A program made the translations under genes and the position numbers. Positions 6,071 to 14,003 of a stretch of 16,624 nt of DNA are shown here, piece by piece; within the stretch, counting starts at the first letter, position 1, and each line of letters opens with the position of its first letter. The notes beneath the pieces are model-generated. The model ran no database searches. It worked only from the letters and a program-made list of their open reading frames with translations, and was not told where the DNA came from. Origin of the DNA: Candidatus Gastranaerophilales bacterium (GTDB lineage Bacteria; Cyanobacteriota; Vampirovibrionia; Gastranaerophilales; Gastranaerophilaceae). Location: contig CALURE010000020.1 of NCBI GenBank assembly GCA_944323095.1, positions 1 through 16,624 on the forward strand, in the 5' to 3' direction.

Positions 6071-6301
6071 ATGAAAAAGAAGAAAAAAGATTTTACTGAA
6101 CGTGAATTAGATGTAATGCAATGGATGGCAAGGGGCAAGAGCAATAAAGTTATAGGTAAAATATTATTTATTTCAGATTCTACTGTAAAAGCGCATCTTA
6201 CAAGCATTTACAAAAAATTTGGAGTTAAAAACAGAACAGAAGCTGCAATGAAAGCACGTGATGAAGGCATTATTCCTCATCAAGACTCAGAACAGCCATA
6301 A
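6071..6301 (+). CDS. Stand-alone LuxR/GerE-type helix-turn-helix protein
   Basis: The 76-residue protein consists of a single GerE-type DNA-binding domain: TERELDVMQWMARGKSNKVI, then GKILFISDSTVKAHLTSIYK and KFGVKNRTEAAMKA at residues about 8-64. The family signature positions (the ERE of helix 1, the SxxTVKxHL recognition helix, the closing KF-x-V-x-NRTEA) are intact. There is no receiver or autoinducer domain, so it lacks the usual input module. It may act constitutively or be regulated by abundance or a partner. AAGGA sits six bases before the ATG. Its last 32 bases overlap the end of lepA on the opposite strand. The receiver-kinase nearby lacks an obvious cognate output protein, but a link between them is only a guess. 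Confidence 0.88.
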   Translation: MKKKKKDFTERELDVMQWMARGKSNKVIGKILFISDSTVKAHLTSIYKKFGVKNRTEAAMKARDEGIIPHQDSEQP

Positions 6302-8072
6302 ACGCTTCCTGCGGAACTTCAACGCGTCCAACTGACTTCATACGTTTTTTGCCCTTCTTTTGTTTTTCCAGTAATTTTCGTTTACGTGAAATATCGCCCC
6401 CGTAACATTTGTCAAGAACATTTTTACGCAGGGCTTTAATATTTGTTCTTGCAATAACACGGCCACCGATTGCGGCTTGAATTGGAACTTCAAAGAGCTG
6501 ACGCGGGATAATATCTTTTAATTTTGCGGTTAGTTTCTGGCCTATATAAAAAGCGCTGTCCTCATGGCAGATTACAGATAGTGCATCAACGACTTCACCT
6601 GCAAGCATAATGTCAAGTTTTACGAGTTTCGAGCGTTTGTAGTCTTTGAATTCGTAATCCATACTTGCATAACCTTTAGTGCGTGATTTCAGCTGGTCAT
6701 AAAAGTCTGTAATGACTTCGCTCAGAGGAATTTCGTATTCAAGCGATGCGCGCACCTTGTCAATATAAGACATGTTTTTGAAAATTCCGCGTTTTGTTTG
6801 TGCGAGATCCATTAAAGTTCCGACATAATCATTCGGGGCAATAATCTGTACTTTTACATAAGGTTCTTCAATGTAATCTCTGAGTTGTGCCGGCGGCAGG
6901 TTTGCAGGGTTGTCGATTTCTACCATTTCACCATTAGTTTTGTAGACATGATAAACAACGGATGGAGCCGTTGTAACAATTGAAAGCCCGTATTCGCGTT
7001 CCAGACGTTCCTGTGCGATTTCCATATGGAGCATACCTAAAAATCCGCATCTGAAACCAAATCCGAGTGCTGTTGATGTTTCGGGTTCAAAAGTTATGCT
7101 GCTGTCGTTTAGTTTTAATTTTTCAAGGGCTTCTTTTAAGTCTCCGTAATCGTCGTTATCAACCGGATAAAGACCTGAAAATACCATTGGCAGAGCTTCT
7201 TTGTAACCCGGCAGAGGTTCTTTTGCGGGATTTTCAACAGATGTCAGGGTATCTCCCACGAAGCGCGTCAATTCTTTTATAGAACCTGCAAAATATCCTA
7301 CGTCACCGCAGACAAGTTCTTTCACCTGAACTCTTAAAGGTGTTTGATATCCGAGTTCTACAACATCATATTCTTTGCCTGATGCCATAAATTTAACTTT
7401 TTCACCGATTTTAATTTTACCGTCCATAATTTTGAAAAAGCAAAGTGTTCCGAGATATTGATCATAAGCGCTGTCAAAAACGAGTGCTCTTAATGGTTTT
7501 TCTGAATTGTCGACAGGCGGCGGGATTAAATCCACAACAGCCTCAAGAACTTCTTCAATTCCTATACCTGCCTTGGCGCTCACAGGAATTGCAAGGGAGG
7601 CATCAATTCCTAAAACTTCTTCTATTTCTTGTTTTACGCGTTCAACATCGGCTGATGGAAGGTCAATTTTATTAATTACCGGAATAATTTCCAAATTCTG
7701 TTCGATAGCTAGATAAACATTTGCAAGCGTCTGGGCTTCAACACCCTGAGTTGCGTCAACAATAAGCAGTGCTCCCTCACAGGCCGCAAGGGAACGTGAA
7801 ACTTCGTAGGAAAAATCAACGTGACCCGGAGTATCTATGAGATTTAAGATATAATCTTTGCCGTTTTTGGCTTTGTAATTCATTCTTGCAGAATTGAGTT
7901 TGATTGTAATCCCCCGTTCACGTTCAATATCCATAGAATCCATTATCTGATTCTGCATATCACGTTCGGCTACTGTTCCTGTTTTTTCAAGCAAACGGTC
8001 TGCAAGAGTTGATTTTCCGTGGTCAATGTGTGCTATTATACAAAAGTTTCGGACATTGTCTCTGTATTTCAT
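6270..8072 (-). CDS. lepA: Elongation factor 4 (LepA), ribosome-associated GTPase
   Basis: Full-length at 600 residues, against about 600 in the family. LepA is a translational GTPase that acts on the ribosome and promotes efficient initiation or back-translocation. The G motifs are complete: AHIDHGKST (residues 14-22), RERGITIK (51-58), DTPGHVDF (80-87), NKIDLP (134-139) and SAK (165-167). The LepA-specific C-terminal domain ends in KGKKRMKSVGRVEVPQEAF. Several stretches (RSLAACEGALLIVDATQG, QTLANVYLAIE) resemble cyanobacterial LepA. No Shine-Dalgarno precedes ATG. A consensus TATAAT ends six bases upstream, so transcription would start about at the A of ATG. The C-terminal coding end overlaps the convergent LuxR-type gene, with no terminator visible between them. 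Confidence 0.98.
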   Translation of the reverse strand: MKYRDNVRNFCIIAHIDHGKSTLADRLLEKTGTVAERDMQNQIMDSMDIERERGITIKLNSARMNYKAKNGKDYILNLIDTPGHVDFSYEVSRSLAACEGALLIVDATQGVEAQTLANVYLAIEQNLEIIPVINKIDLPSADVERVKQEIEEVLGIDASLAIPVSAKAGIGIEEVLEAVVDLIPPPVDNSEKPLRALVFDSAYDQYLGTLCFFKIMDGKIKIGEKVKFMASGKEYDVVELGYQTPLRVQVKELVCGDVGYFAGSIKELTRFVGDTLTSVENPAKEPLPGYKEALPMVFSGLYPVDNDDYGDLKEALEKLKLNDSSITFEPETSTALGFGFRCGFLGMLHMEIAQERLEREYGLSIVTTAPSVVYHVYKTNGEMVEIDNPANLPPAQLRDYIEEPYVKVQIIAPNDYVGTLMDLAQTKRGIFKNMSYIDKVRASLEYEIPLSEVITDFYDQLKSRTKGYASMDYEFKDYKRSKLVKLDIMLAGEVVDALSVICHEDSAFYIGQKLTAKLKDIIPRQLFEVPIQAAIGGRVIARTNIKALRKNVLDKCYGGDISRKRKLLEKQKKGKKRMKSVGRVEVPQEAFMAVLSLDEE

Positions 8073-8078
8073 ATTTTC

Positions 8079-8106
8079 ATTATATGAGAAAAATTATGAA
8101 CATCAA
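8079..8106 (-). promoter_or_regulatory. Promoter of lepA, leaderless configuration
   Basis: On the minus strand TTGATG (8106-8101), 16 bases, then a perfect TATAAT (8084-8079), then six bases and the lepA ATG. The -35 box overlaps the stop codon of the upstream kinase gene. With the usual -10 to +1 distance the first transcribed base is the A of ATG. Confidence 0.65.
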
Positions 8107-9527
8107 GCATCATGAATTGCCGGCAGAGTAAAAGTTACTGTTGTATGAGAATTAGGAATACTTTCAAATTTTATATTTCCGCCGTGTGCTTCGACAATTT
8201 GTTTTGAAATGTAAAGTCCGAGACCCGAGTTAACACTTTTTTGATCTTTGCAGTAAGTGGTAAATTTGTTAAATACATCTTCGGGATTTTTCAAATTAAC
8301 ACCGAGACCGGAATTTTTTATTGATGTTTTAAGCATTGAAGTGTCATCTTCAACACAGAGGAAAACCGGTTTATTTTTATAACCGTATTTTAAGGCATTA
8401 GTCAGCAGATTGTGTATAACGCGTTTTATTTCCTCGTAATCAAAAAGAAGATATTCTGTTTTTGATTTATAGAAAACATTTAATTGAACACCTCTTTCTG
8501 ATGCAAGATATTTAATCTCATCACAACATTCGCTAATCAGGTTTTTATAAGAATTTAATGATTTTGTTATTGTAATATTTCCATTGTCACACTTATGTTT
8601 AAGCAAAACATTTACAAGTAAATTCTGCATGTATTTTGTGGAGCTTAAAACACCTTCAAGAATTTCTTTCTGTTCCTGCCCGAGATTATTTTTATACAGC
8701 CCGAGAAAAAGTTTGATAGCAGACATTTCTGCTTGAACAGGACCTTTCATGTCGTGTGTAACCATTGCAAGATATGAATTTTGCATTTCAGTTTGTTTTT
8801 CTATTTTGTTATGAGCTTTTAAAAGGCTGCATATTTGAGATCTGACAACTTTTACATTAAACGGTTTTTCAATGTATGCATAAGATCCTATATCGTAACT
8901 TTTTACTTTATGCTCGGTATCAGAAAGAGCTGATATAAATATAATAGGGGTATTTGAGTTTAACTTTGATTTTTTTATAATTTCCGCAAGATCAAAGCCC
9001 GAAATTTCAGGCATCATAATATCAAGCATAAATAAATCAAATTTTTCACTGTTAATTATTTTTACTGCCTCTTTTGATTTTTTGCAGGTTACAAGATTCA
9101 GCTTAAGCTCTTTTAATGTTTCTTCAAGCAGTTCTGTGTTTAAAGGGTTATCATCAACAATCATAACCTTCAAGCCCTTAACAGCATTATATTTATTTTT
9201 ATCTTTTTCCTTGTCAGGTAAAAATTTTTCATTTCTTTCTTTTAAAATATCATTCAAAATTTCCTGTTTTATAGGATACTCAATTACGTTTTTAATTCCG
9301 CAGGCATTAGCTTTCAAAATATTTTGTCTGGAAATATCTTCTGTTGCAATCCATACGTCAATATTGGGGTGCGACCTGCAAAAATTTTTTATCTTATTTA
9401 TATCAGTAAAATTAGTTTTTATAATTAAGAGTTTCTTTCCTGTAAGACCATTAACCGAGTTAAGCTCTCTAACATTATCAACAAAAATGATGCCTTGATT
9501 TTCCTTATCAGGAAACAGATATTTCAT
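8103..9527 (-). CDS. Soluble receiver-histidine kinase with a degenerate N-terminal receiver
   Basis: The 474-residue protein has no membrane segment and should sense or relay in the cytoplasm. Residues 1-100 look like a degenerate receiver fold ending in GIKNVIEYPI, without the phospho-acceptor Asp and with Tyr where the conserved Lys would be. Residues 118-237 are a complete receiver: Asp125/Asp126, phospho-acceptor Asp169 in LFMLDIMMPEISGFD, Ser199 and Lys221 in EKPF. The HisKA domain has His258 in MVTHDMKGPV. The ATP-binding domain has the N box HNLLTNALKYG (372-382), a G1 box with Asn instead of Asp (KNSGLGV) and the G2 box SGLGLYISKQIVEAHGG. The REC-first order suggests that a phosphorylated receiver controls the kinase, which would need an upstream phosphodonor. 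A near-leaderless promoter lies just upstream, divergent from dnaG. Targets are unknown. Confidence 0.9.
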   Translation of the reverse strand: MKYLFPDKENQGIIFVDNVRELNSVNGLTGKKLLIIKTNFTDINKIKNFCRSHPNIDVWIATEDISRQNILKANACGIKNVIEYPIKQEILNDILKERNEKFLPDKEKDKNKYNAVKGLKVMIVDDNPLNTELLEETLKELKLNLVTCKKSKEAVKIINSEKFDLFMLDIMMPEISGFDLAEIIKKSKLNSNTPIIFISALSDTEHKVKSYDIGSYAYIEKPFNVKVVRSQICSLLKAHNKIEKQTEMQNSYLAMVTHDMKGPVQAEMSAIKLFLGLYKNNLGQEQKEILEGVLSSTKYMQNLLVNVLLKHKCDNGNITITKSLNSYKNLISECCDEIKYLASERGVQLNVFYKSKTEYLLFDYEEIKRVIHNLLTNALKYGYKNKPVFLCVEDDTSMLKTSIKNSGLGVNLKNPEDVFNKFTTYCKDQKSVNSGLGLYISKQIVEAHGGNIKFESIPNSHTTVTFTLPAIHDA

Positions 9528-9537
9528 AACAATATAA

Positions 9538-9565
9538 ATAATATATACAAAAATTTTCTAATCAA
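9538..9565 (-). promoter_or_regulatory. Promoter candidate of the receiver-kinase gene
   Basis: On the minus strand TTGATT (9565-9560), 16 bases, TATTAT (9543-9538), then ten bases to ATG. This leaves a leader of only about three bases and no room for a Shine-Dalgarno. It is back to back with the dnaG promoter. Confidence 0.5.
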
Positions 9566-9585
9566 TTACCCTAATAGGCAACTTT

Positions 9586-9614
9586 TTGAATAAAAATTTT
9601 GGTTATGTTAAACT
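9586..9614 (+). promoter_or_regulatory. Promoter candidate of the dnaG-rpoD operon, leaderless configuration
   Basis: TTGAAT (9586-9591), 17 bases, TAAACT (9609-9614), then six bases (GAAATT) to the dnaG ATG. No Shine-Dalgarno is present. The expected start of transcription falls on or next to the start codon. Confidence 0.5.
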
Positions 9615-9620
9615 GAAATT

Positions 9621-11504
9621 ATGGCAGATACTATTGAAGAATTAGTAACTCAAATAAAAGACCGTCTGGATATTGTAGATGTTGTATCAAAAGAAGTTAT
9701 TTTAAAGAAAAACGGTTCTCATTACTGGGGATTGTGTCCGTTTCACAAAGAAAAAACTCCTTCTTTTTCGGTTAATACAAATTTAGGTATTTATAAATGT
9801 TTCGGCTGCGGAGAAGGCGGAGATGCCCTGACATTTATTATGAAAACCCAGAATAAAGAATTTATTGAAGTTATAAGAGAGCTGGCTGAAAAATACGGGC
9901 TTGAAATGCCCAAAAATTTTGCAAAATCAGAATCAAAAGGGCTGAAAGAAGAAATGATTAAAGCCTGCGCAAAAGCTGCAGAATTTTATAACCTGCGTCT
10001 TTTAAAAGATAAAGAACCTGAAACAACAGATGCTCTTGATTATCTGAAAAGCCGCGGAATAACAAAAGATATTATTGAAAAATACATGCTCGGCATTGCC
10101 CCCAAAACTTACGCATCGTTTTATAAAAAATTCAGAGACGAATTTTCCGAAGATGTGATGGAAAAAGCCGGTCTTATAATAAAAACACGCGATGGTGAAG
10201 AATATATTGACAGATTCAGGAACCGTATAATTATTCCTATACAAAACGAATACGGGGAATATGTAGCCTTCGGCGCAAGAGCAATTGAAAAAGACCAGAT
10301 GCCAAAATATTTGAATTCATCTGACTCTTTAATATATAATAAAAGTAAATTATTATACGGACTTTATACAGCAAAAGATGCAATAAAAAATGATGACAGT
10401 GTTGTTTTAATGGAAGGTTATTTTGATGTAATCTCAGCCCAGTCACACGGGATTGAGAATGCAGTGGCTTCCTGCGGTACCGCATTAACGGCTGACCATA
10501 TTAAGCTCCTTTCTAGGTACACGCCGTCAAGAAGGATTTATTTATCCTTTGACACAGATGCCGCAGGACAAAAAGCCACAAAAAGAAATGCCGACCTTAT
10601 TAAAGAAGCATTCACCGGACTTGGCAATATCAAACAGTTTGATGAAAGCTATATTTCGACATCAAATGATAAATATTCATGCGAAATCAGGGTTATTGCA
10701 CCGCCGGAAGGCAAAGACCCCGATGAGTTTATAAGATCCGCAGGCGCAGAAAGTTATAAAATATTTATGCAAAACGCACCGCTGCTTCTCGATTTTCAGA
10801 TTAATGCCATTTTGAAAGAAAAACCGAAAACTCCTGTAGAAAAAACAAAAACAGTTAAAGAAATAATTCCTATTCTTAATGAAATTCAAAACGAAATTGT
10901 GCAGTCAGAGTATGTAAAAATGATTGCAAATACATTGAATTTAAACGAATCAGCCCTAATGCATGAAGTTAAGAAAAACAGGATGTTTGAGAACAATGAA
11001 AATAAAGCCATTGAAACAATTGTTAAGAAAAATGTATCAATTTCAGAAAAAGCGCAAAAAAATTTATTGAGCGTTTTTCTTGTAACCGACAGTCATTTTT
11101 CATTTGAAGAAATCAGTCAAATGATAAGCCCCGCAGAGTTTACGGATGAAACGTTAATAAATGTAAAATCTACAATTGACAAATTGATATGTACCGTAAA
11201 TAATGTGAAAGAATTAATAGAAAAACTCTATACAGCTTTCGTTAATTCACCCGAAATGCAAAAAACTATAACAGAAATAATAAGTATTTCGGAAACATTT
11301 CAAAATCTGGATGATAAAGATTTTCAAACGGCAATTCAGGAAAATATCAACAGGATAAACCGGTGCCGGAAAGAAAAAGAACAGGAACAAATACGTAATT
11401 TATATAAAAGCGCAAATGATAATGAAACCGAAGCCCTGAAAATTCAAATGCAGCTTAGAGATAAGATAAATAACAGATTAAAATTGGAGAAAATTAATGA
11501 GTAA
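9621..11504 (+). CDS. dnaG: DNA primase
   Basis: The 627-residue protein synthesises RNA primers at the replication fork and works with the replicative helicase. The CHC2 zinc-binding domain has Cys39, His42, Cys60 and Cys63 (CPFHKEKTPSFSV and YKCFGCGEGGDAL). The catalytic core contains the RNAP-like basic region (DRFRNRIIIPIQNEYGEYVA) and a TOPRIM domain with Glu265 in VVLMEGYFDV and the Asp311-x-Asp313 pair in LSFDTDAAGQKA. The C-terminal third is Lys/Glu/Asn-rich and diverged, as usual for the helicase-interaction region. The stop codon overlaps the rpoD start by 8 bases. dnaG-rpoD is a widely conserved macromolecular-synthesis operon. Start chosen at the ATG that gives the typical N-terminus and lies directly behind a promoter. 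Confidence 0.97.
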   Translation: MADTIEELVTQIKDRLDIVDVVSKEVILKKNGSHYWGLCPFHKEKTPSFSVNTNLGIYKCFGCGEGGDALTFIMKTQNKEFIEVIRELAEKYGLEMPKNFAKSESKGLKEEMIKACAKAAEFYNLRLLKDKEPETTDALDYLKSRGITKDIIEKYMLGIAPKTYASFYKKFRDEFSEDVMEKAGLIIKTRDGEEYIDRFRNRIIIPIQNEYGEYVAFGARAIEKDQMPKYLNSSDSLIYNKSKLLYGLYTAKDAIKNDDSVVLMEGYFDVISAQSHGIENAVASCGTALTADHIKLLSRYTPSRRIYLSFDTDAAGQKATKRNADLIKEAFTGLGNIKQFDESYISTSNDKYSCEIRVIAPPEGKDPDEFIRSAGAESYKIFMQNAPLLLDFQINAILKEKPKTPVEKTKTVKEIIPILNEIQNEIVQSEYVKMIANTLNLNESALMHEVKKNRMFENNENKAIETIVKKNVSISEKAQKNLLSVFLVTDSHFSFEEISQMISPAEFTDETLINVKSTIDKLICTVNNVKELIEKLYTAFVNSPEMQKTITEIISISETFQNLDDKDFQTAIQENINRINRCRKEKEQEQIRNLYKSANDNETEALKIQMQLRDKINNRLKLEKINE

Positions 11505-12597
11505 AAAAAGACAATCAGGCTCCTCTATTGTAAGTATTATTGATGAAGAAAATCTTGACTTGCATGAAATAGATGATGAACATGCCCTCTCCGGAGAATC
11601 TGACGGAGTAAATTATCTTAATATGGATATAAGCACAGACAATATTGAAGATATTGTTACTGCAAAAATGGAAAATAAAGCTAATCTTGAAGATATTTAC
11701 ATGATTAACAATCAGCCGGAAGAAAATGAAACTGATTTTGAAGTGCCGAAAGGTATTGCCGTTGATGATCCTGTAAGACTTTATTTGAGAGAAATCGGGA
11801 GAATTAAACTGCTCTCGGCAAATGAAGAAATTGAACTTGCAAGAAAAATTCTTGAAGGCGGAACCCCCGGTGCTATTGCTAAAAGAAAACTTGTTCAAGC
11901 AAACCTGCGTCTGGTTGTTTCAATTGCTAAAAAATATGTAGGACGCGGCATGCTGTTTTTAGACTTAATTCAGGAAGGCAACCTTGGTCTTATTCGCGCC
12001 GCTGAAAAATTTGACCATGAAAGAGGATTTAAATTCTCAACATACGCTACATGGTGGATTAGACAGGCTATAACAAGAGCTATTGCTGATCAGGCAAGAA
12101 CTATACGTATCCCTGTTCATATGGTTGAAACGATTAACAAGTTGAAAAAAGTTACAAGACGTCTTGCTCAGGAACTTTCAAGAAAACCTACAGAAGATGA
12201 ACTTGCTATTGAAATGAATGTCTCTATTCCGAAACTCCGTGAAATCATTAAAATAGCTCAGGAACCATTATCTCTTGAAACTCCGATAGGCAAAGAAGAA
12301 GATTCGCGTCTGGGTGATTTTATTGAAGATAAAGAAGCAGATGCGCCTATCAAAACCGTTGCATCAGAACTTTTGAGAGAAGATCTCGCTGAAGTTTTAT
12401 GCACTTTATCACCGAGAGAACGTGATGTTTTAAGACTTCGTTTCGGTATGGATGACGGCCGTCAGAGAACTCTTGAAGAAGTCGGCCAGCTGTTCGGTGT
12501 TACACGTGAACGTATCAGACAAATCGAAGCTAAAGCTTTGAGAAAGCTGCGCCACCCGAACAGAAGCAAACGCTTGAGAGAATACGTTGAATCATAA
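11497..12597 (+). CDS. rpoD: Primary RNA polymerase sigma factor (SigA/RpoD, sigma-70 group 1)
   Basis: The 366-residue protein directs RNA polymerase to housekeeping promoters. Region 1.2 begins at DDPVRLYLREIGRIKLL (residues 90-106). Region 2 is LVQANLRLVVSIAKKYVGRG through FSTYATWWIRQAITRAIADQ (132-199), including the -10 recognition helix. Region 3 runs to about 290, with PLSLETPIGKEEDSRLGDFI as the 3.2 loop. Region 4 is LSPRERDVLRLRFGMDDGRQ and VTRERIRQIEAKALRKLRHP (304-354), the -35 recognition part. The first 85 residues are acidic and low in complexity, replacing a recognisable region 1.1. GGAG at 11486-11489 lies seven bases before ATG, in contrast to the leaderless look of dnaG. A strong terminator follows. 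Confidence 0.97.
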   Translation: MSKKRQSGSSIVSIIDEENLDLHEIDDEHALSGESDGVNYLNMDISTDNIEDIVTAKMENKANLEDIYMINNQPEENETDFEVPKGIAVDDPVRLYLREIGRIKLLSANEEIELARKILEGGTPGAIAKRKLVQANLRLVVSIAKKYVGRGMLFLDLIQEGNLGLIRAAEKFDHERGFKFSTYATWWIRQAITRAIADQARTIRIPVHMVETINKLKKVTRRLAQELSRKPTEDELAIEMNVSIPKLREIIKIAQEPLSLETPIGKEEDSRLGDFIEDKEADAPIKTVASELLREDLAEVLCTLSPRERDVLRLRFGMDDGRQRTLEEVGQLFGVTRERIRQIEAKALRKLRHPNRSKRLREYVES

Positions 12598-12604
12598 ATT
12601 TTAG

Positions 12605-12630
12605 ACCGGTATTTTATAATACCGGTTTTA
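12605..12630 (+). terminator. Rho-independent terminator after rpoD
   Basis: ACCGGTATT (12605-12613) and AATACCGGT (12618-12626) form a perfect 9-bp stem with a TTAT loop, followed by TTTTA. It lies eight bases past the rpoD stop and ends only ten bases before the next ATG, so the phosphoesterase gene depends on readthrough or on a promoter inside this short gap. Confidence 0.85.
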
Positions 12631-12639
12631 TATAAAAAT

Positions 12640-13416
12640 ATGAAAATAATTTTTTTATCTATAATATGCCTGCTTGTTTTTACTGCCTTATGGGCTGTAT
12701 TTATTGAGCCGAATATTTTGACCGTAAACCGTTTAACAGTGCATGACAAAGAATTAATCGGTTTAAAAATAGTTTTCGCAAGCGATTTTCACATCAAACC
12801 ATATGAAATGTACAGACTTAAACGTATTATTCGTGCTATAAATAAACAAAATGCGGATATAGTTTTACTCGGCGGAGATTATGTCAGCGGGCACAAAAAA
12901 GGTGCGTCCATGACAATTGATAAAATTGCACATGAGTTTTCACAAATAAAGTCTGAATACGGAACTTATGCGGTTATAGGAAATCATGACGGCTGGCAGG
13001 GAAAAGAGGAAATTATCTCTGAACTTGAGAAAAATAATGTAAAAGTTCTTTTTAATAATAATAAATGTTTTGCAAAATTTTGCATAGCCGGTGTTGATGA
13101 TCTTCAAACAGGTAATCCTGATATAGATAAAGCTCTTGCAAACGTAAATAAACCGGTAATATTTTTGACCCACAGTCCTGATATAGTACGGGATATTCCT
13201 GCATCTGTAAATCTTGTGCTTGCAGGGCATTTGCATGGAGGACAGGTTCGTGTACCTTCAGCGGTTGTTGTGCCTTCTGCTTACGGTACAAAATATGCGA
13301 ACGGTTATCTGGAAGAAAAAGGTAAAAAGATTTATACAACAAAAGGACTCGGTACAAGTATTTTGCCTCTAAGATTTAACTGTCCGCCGGAAATAACGGT
13401 TATAAGTTTTGATTAG
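12640..13416 (+). CDS. Membrane-anchored calcineurin-like metallophosphoesterase (YkuE/YaeI type)
   Basis: The 258-residue protein has one N-terminal hydrophobic segment (IIFLSIICLLVFTALWAVFI, residues 3-22) that should anchor it in the membrane with the enzyme outside or at the surface. All metal-binding motifs of the family are visible: ASDFHI (Asp49, His51), GGDYV (Asp80), GNHD (Asn115, His116), LTHSPD (His178) and GHLHGG (His197, His199). This is a dinuclear metal hydrolase. The YkuE/YaeI subfamily acts on phosphoesters related to cell-envelope lipids, but the substrate here is unknown. No Shine-Dalgarno precedes ATG. The 3' end overlaps the convergent XRE gene by four bases, with no terminator between. 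Confidence 0.92.
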   Translation: MKIIFLSIICLLVFTALWAVFIEPNILTVNRLTVHDKELIGLKIVFASDFHIKPYEMYRLKRIIRAINKQNADIVLLGGDYVSGHKKGASMTIDKIAHEFSQIKSEYGTYAVIGNHDGWQGKEEIISELEKNNVKVLFNNNKCFAKFCIAGVDDLQTGNPDIDKALANVNKPVIFLTHSPDIVRDIPASVNLVLAGHLHGGQVRVPSAVVVPSAYGTKYANGYLEEKGKKIYTTKGLGTSILPLRFNCPPEITVISFD

Positions 13417-13628
13417 TCAAAATCAAGAAGTTCTTTTAAGTTAACCCCTAAAACATCTGCAATAATTTTTAATTTTGAAAGAGTTATATCTGTTTTAGCT
13501 GTTTCAACCATAGCAATAGTTGAACGTGAAATTCCCTCAACATCCAAAAAATCATCCTGCTTAATATTTTTAGCTTTTCTTATTTTTTTTAAATGCTGTG
13601 CAAATTTTTTCAGATATTCATCATCCAT
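13413..13628 (-). CDS. Small XRE-family transcriptional regulator
   Basis: The protein is 71 residues long from the chosen start (MDDEYLKKFAQHLKKIRKAK) and is one Cro/CI-type helix-turn-helix domain: KKIRKAKNIKQDDFLDVEGI then SRSTIAMVETAKTDITLSKL and a closing LKELLDFD. An in-frame ATG nine codons upstream exists (13655), but the shorter start puts a GATAAT hexamer seven bases before ATG, and the extra MSISLIIKY is atypical of the fold. It is distinct from the two paralogs at 3785 and 4129. Two direct ATATTGACA repeats lie in and near its promoter, a plausible autoregulatory operator. Confidence 0.85.
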   Translation of the reverse strand: MDDEYLKKFAQHLKKIRKAKNIKQDDFLDVEGISRSTIAMVETAKTDITLSKLKIIADVLGVNLKELLDFD

Positions 13629-13645
13629 GTATTTAATTATCAACG

Positions 13646-13679
13646 ATATTGACACATCTGAAAATCAGCCATATTGACA
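13646..13679. promoter_or_regulatory. Direct repeat, possible operator of the XRE gene
   Basis: ATATTGACA occurs at 13646-13654 and 13671-13679, 25 bases apart. The first copy lies between the -10-like GATAAT (minus strand, 13641-13636) and the -35-like TTTTCA (13664-13659) of the XRE gene. The second lies just upstream of that -35 and could also supply a TTGACA -35 box for plus-strand transcription toward the 53-residue ORF. Confidence 0.4.
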
Positions 13680-13727
13680 TATTTTTTTAATTTTATTTAA
13701 TATTTTTAATTTTATTTCCGTTTTTTG

Positions 13728-13756
13728 TTGATTTTTTTTATTTTATCTTTTATAAT
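13728..13756 (+). promoter_or_regulatory. Promoter of the 53-residue ORF
   Basis: TTGATT (13728-13733), exactly 17 bases, and a perfect TATAAT (13751-13756). Transcription would start near 13763, giving a leader of about 24 bases that contains AAGGA at 13775-13779. Confidence 0.7.
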
Positions 13757-13786
13757 TAATTCGGGTACAAGAAAAAGGATATAAAA

Positions 13787-13948
13787 ATGGAAAAAAATTT
13801 AAAAAAAGAAATGATTAAATGTATTGAAGCATCAAGAGAAGCTGTTAAAAATAACATGGAAATCTCACTTGACTGCTACGGAGAACTTATTTCAAGACTT
13901 GATATGCTCACTTACTTAATTTTATGTGATAATGTTAAAGATTTTTAA
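13787..13948 (+). CDS. Small protein of unknown function (53 residues)
   Basis: This short ORF runs from ATG at 13787 to TAA at 13946-13948. It begins MEKNLKKEMIKCIEASREAV and ends YLILCDNVKDF. It is supported by a near-consensus promoter (TTGATT, 17 bases, TATAAT), by AAGGA with seven-base spacing, and by an amphipathic, coding-like composition with Leu, Ile, Glu and Lys in helical spacing. It contains three Cys (residues 12, 31 and 47) and no signal peptide. I do not recognise the family. It sits alone between a divergent XRE regulator and ctpA, so control by that regulator is possible. A perfect but purely A/T-rich inverted repeat (13941-13963) overlaps the stop codon. Confidence 0.7.
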   Translation: MEKNLKKEMIKCIEASREAVKNNMEISLDCYGELISRLDMLTYLILCDNVKDF

Positions 13949-14003
13949 AACAGTTTTAAAAATATATGCTTTTTAAAATCTTATGGTATTATATTGTTAA
14001 CAA

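Noticed and set aside
9082..9498. Plus-strand 138-residue Ser/Phe-rich open frame
   Set aside because: Antisense of the receiver-kinase, whose domains are certain. The long frame follows from the AT-rich codon use of the real gene.
13941..13963. Perfect 10-bp inverted repeat as terminator of the 53-residue ORF
   Set aside because: The stem is entirely A/T, has a 3-base loop and begins before the stop codon. It is too weak to call a terminator.
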